Notes under the pieces: generated by a model
The model's database searches: none
What the model saw: only the letters and a program-made list of their open reading frames with translations
What the model was told of the DNA's origin: nothing
Assembly (NCBI RefSeq): GCF_001015195.1
Contig: NZ_LDES01000022.1
Coordinates: 1 to 64,000 of the forward strand
DNA length: 64,000 nucleotides
DNA from: Sphingomonas sp. Y57
Lineage (GTDB): Bacteria; Pseudomonadota; Alphaproteobacteria; Sphingomonadales; Sphingomonadaceae
Direction of reading: 5' to 3'
Made by a program: the position numbers and the translations under genes
Shown: positions 62,193 through 64,000 of the stretch, piece after piece
Position numbering within the stretch: position 1 is the first letter of the stretch
Layout: each line of letters opens with the position of its first letter

Positions 62193-63017
62193 ATGCCCGA
62201 ACCCCGCAGCTATTACGATCGCCTCGCTGGCCAGGCCGCCATCGTCACCGGCGCCGGCGCCCCAGGCGAGGAAATGGGCAATGGCCGCGCCATCGCGCTG
62301 CTGTTCGCGCGCGAAGGCGCCCGGGTCTGCGTGGTCACCCGCGACCGCGCCAATGCCCAGCGCACCGTCGCGATGATCGAGGCATTCGGCGGCGAAGCCT
62401 TCGCCTGCGCGGGCGATGTCACCCGTGCGGAGGATTGCGAACGGATCGTCGCCGATGCGCTCGCCGCCTTCGGAACACTCGACATCCTCGTCAACAATGT
62501 CGGCCGGGGCTTCGGCGGACCGAAGCTCGCCGACATCGACGACGCGACCTGGCGGGAGATCGTCGACGTCAACCTTACCGGCGCCTTCCACATGTGCCGG
62601 GCGGCTATCCCGGCGCTGATCGATGGCCAGGGCAAGGCAATCGTCAACATCTCCTCGACCGCCGGCCAGCGCGCGCACGGATCGCTCGGCTACGGCTCGG
62701 CCAAGGCCGCGCTCGACGCCTTCACCCGCGAGATCGCGACCGTCTATGGCCGCCAGGGCATCCGCGCCAACATCGTCTCCCCGGGGCATCTCCATACCCC
62801 GCACGTCGCCAACAACCCGCTTCTCGCCCCGCTGCGCGAGAAGCGGCGCAAGGTCGGCCCGCTGGGCATCGAGGGCGACGCCTGGGACGTCGCGGCCGCG
62901 ACGCTTTTCCTCGCATCGCCCGAGGCGCGGCTGATCACCGGCGTCCTGCTGCCGGTCGACGCCGGGGTCAGCCAGATCGCGGGGATGACCGGCCACAGCC
63001 TGATCGAGGGACCCTGA
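62193..63017 (+). CDS. SDR family oxidoreductase, paired with a kinase
   Basis: Dehydrogenase of 274 residues beginning MPEPRSYYDRLAGQAAIVTG; GAGGAGGCG precedes the ATG. It shares the unusual features of the SDR at 34313: MPEP start, GAPGEEMGNGRAIA loop, NNVG, RRKVGPLGIEGDAWDVA and a C-terminal tail ending MTGHSLIEGP. Catalytic residues are NISSTAG and YGSAK. Its kinase neighbour (63139) is convergent and separated by an extragenic palindrome, not co-transcribed as in the other pair. Confidence 0.88.
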   Translation: MPEPRSYYDRLAGQAAIVTGAGAPGEEMGNGRAIALLFAREGARVCVVTRDRANAQRTVAMIEAFGGEAFACAGDVTRAEDCERIVADALAAFGTLDILVNNVGRGFGGPKLADIDDATWREIVDVNLTGAFHMCRAAIPALIDGQGKAIVNISSTAGQRAHGSLGYGSAKAALDAFTREIATVYGRQGIRANIVSPGHLHTPHVANNPLLAPLREKRRKVGPLGIEGDAWDVAAATLFLASPEARLITGVLLPVDAGVSQIAGMTGHSLIEGP

Positions 63018-63044
63018 ACGCGTTTCGGATGGGGTTAGGTCGCA

Positions 63045-63115
63045 CCGTTCGTCCCGAGCGAAGTCGAGGGACGTTCGCTCTCGGAACGTGTCTCGACTTC
63101 GCTCGACACGAACGG
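63045..63115. repeat. Extragenic palindromic element, copy 5
   Basis: A 71-bp palindrome: CCGTTCGTCCCGAGCGAAGTC at the left and CTTCGCTCGACACGAACGG at the right, with a CTCTCGGAACGTGTCTCG centre. It lies between the convergent SDR (+) and kinase (-) genes. Same compact form as copy 3, with the CCC/ACA variants swapped between arms. Confidence 0.85.
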
Positions 63116-63138
63116 TCTAATCTCACCAAGAACCCGTC

Positions 63139-64000
63139 TTAAGCCAGCAATTCCCTCAGGTCATGGTCCAACGCCGCCTGCGAGAAGCGGGCGGCATAGG
63201 CGGTGTTCACGGACTCGGTCTGGAAACGCACTTCGTTGGTCAGGAAGATGAACAGACCCCAGGCGATCGAGCGGCGATAGTCGAGCCATGCCGCGTCGGC
63301 GTCGAGGACGACGCCATGGCCGGCCATCGCCCCGAGATAGTGATCGAGCAGCGGCCGCTCCCATTCCGCCCGATCGGCGAGGTCGGCGGCGCAGACGATG
63401 TGGTAGGAAACTTCGTGATGCCAGGCTGTGCGCGCCACCTGTGCGTCGAAGAAGCCCGGCGTACCGTCCTCGGCGACGTAGAGATTACCCAGATGGGTGT
63501 CGCCGTGGATCAGGCATCGCGGCTGTGCGTGCTGGATCTCGCCGAGCCGCAACAGCGCGCGCTCCATCCAGTCGCGATCGTGGAAGCGGCGCGATGCCGC
63601 CGCTCCGCGCGGCGATGCCATGTAGTGCGCCCAGACGTCGGCCACGAGATAGCCGCGCATATAGTCGAGCCCCCAGCTTTCAAACCGGCTGTGGATGTCC
63701 GACCATGAACCGTCCGGCTCGAAGCGCGGCGATTGCCAGGTCGCCGCATGATAGCCGGCCATCACTTCCAGACGGCGGGCGATCTGCTCGAATTGCTGAG
63801 GTTGCAACGGGTCGCAGAAGGTCAGCCCGTCGCGGCGCAGGTCCTCCATGATCACGATCGACTGGTGCGACGCCGGGTCCGACCCTGCAAACCAGCAACG
63901 CGGCGACGGCATCGGCACCTGCGGCTGGATATCGGCGTAGAAGCGGACCTCGTTGGCGTACATCGCCGCCATCCGGGGGCTGTGCTCCTCGAAGCCGCCC
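63139..64000 (-). CDS. APH/ecdysteroid-kinase-like phosphotransferase (2), cut by window end
   Basis: The frame remains open past 64000, reading SPRMAAMYANEVRFYADIQPQ at the visible N-terminal part, so the ATG at 63972 is not the true start. Seen: catalytic loop HGDTHLGN, metal segment FFDAQ, and the SYHIVCAADL region. It is a paralog of the kinase at 33234, with the same HGDxHLGN loop and xDxQ site. The ATP-binding lysine would lie outside the window. It is the partner of the SDR at 62193 by analogy with the first pair. Confidence 0.8.
   Translation of the reverse strand, partial: GGFEEHSPRMAAMYANEVRFYADIQPQVPMPSPRCWFAGSDPASHQSIVIMEDLRRDGLTFCDPLQPQQFEQIARRLEVMAGYHAATWQSPRFEPDGSWSDIHSRFESWGLDYMRGYLVADVWAHYMASPRGAAASRRFHDRDWMERALLRLGEIQHAQPRCLIHGDTHLGNLYVAEDGTPGFFDAQVARTAWHHEVSYHIVCAADLADRAEWERPLLDHYLGAMAGHGVVLDADAAWLDYRRSIAWGLFIFLTNEVRFQTESVNTAYAARFSQAALDHDLRELLA

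Noticed and set aside
22901-63115. Palindromic repeats as a CRISPR array or insertion sequence ends
   Set aside because: Copies are kilobases apart with no regular spacers, no cas genes and no transposase; they fit dispersed extragenic elements.

Overview
The window is a gene-dense (about 96% coding), GC-rich stretch from an alphaproteobacterium, most likely a sphingomonad (Sphingomonadaceae). This is inferred from codon usage, from the company of gene families (TonB-dependent receptor, CYP101-like P450, two Rieske alpha subunits, D-aminoacylase-like amidohydrolases, PhyH dioxygenases), and from five copies of an extragenic palindrome of the kind I associate with sphingomonad genomes. I see 61 protein genes (two cut by the window ends) and no rRNA, tRNA, insertion sequence, integrase, CRISPR array or phage gene. 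It reads as a chromosomal-type catabolic island, not a mobile element.

Layout. 1-8253 (+): SDR, CYP101-like P450, MarR regulator, second P450, a PF10118 protein with diiron-like motifs, epoxide hydrolase, D-aminoacylase-like amidohydrolase, NTF2-like protein; then a LysR regulator (-). 9301-12905 (+): DUF1214 protein, SDR, acyl-CoA synthetase. 12889-17654 (-): thiolase, E1 alpha and beta of a 2-oxoacid dehydrogenase, a free lipoyl domain, an EthD-like protein, an MDR oxidoreductase. 17816-20539 (+): crotonase, DUF35 protein, thiolase-like protein without the nucleophilic Cys, NTF2-like protein. 20540-25082: crotonase (-), SDR and NTF2-like protein (+), DUF1214 and SDR (-). 25257-30670: Rieske oxygenase plus three SDRs, a small internally repeated protein (-), another SDR. 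30730-36105 (-): TonB receptor, then APH-like kinase, SDR and PhyH. 36246-41389: GlxA/AraC regulator (+), then FAD-dependent KstD-like dehydrogenase, second Rieske oxygenase and acyl-CoA dehydrogenase (-). 41596-46657 (+): bifunctional multifunctional enzyme, crotonase, 3-hydroxyacyl-CoA dehydrogenase, second PhyH. 46828-51047 (-): two acyl-CoA dehydrogenases, MECR-like reductase, IclR; a second IclR (+) diverges. 52170-58487: amidohydrolase-2 (-), D-aminoacylase-like amidohydrolase, CMD protein and acyl-CoA synthetase (+), AraC (-). 58569-64000: DUF1214, sulfotransferase, VOC protein and two SDRs (+), then a second APH-like kinase (-, cut).

How it may work. A TonB receptor would import a bulky hydrophobic substrate. 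P450s, Rieske oxygenases, PhyH dioxygenases, a KstD-like flavoenzyme and eleven SDRs would oxidise the ring system. Two acyl-CoA synthetases, three acyl-CoA dehydrogenases, four crotonase-domain proteins, two 3-hydroxyacyl-CoA dehydrogenase domains, a thiolase and a DUF35/thiolase-like aldolase candidate would shorten the chains. The KstD-like enzyme beside a Rieske oxygenase, the adjacent acyl-CoA dehydrogenase pair and the DUF35/thiolase-like pair all resemble steroid or terpenoid catabolism; the actual substrate cannot be read from sequence. Regulation is unusually rich: MarR, LysR, two IclR and two GlxA/AraC proteins, with inverted repeats in several divergent promoter regions.

The parts least explained by known pathways are three DUF1214 paralogs, the E1 plus free-lipoyl-domain set with no E2 or E3, two kinase/SDR modules, the probable diiron protein, and the absence of any ferredoxin or reductase for four oxygenases.
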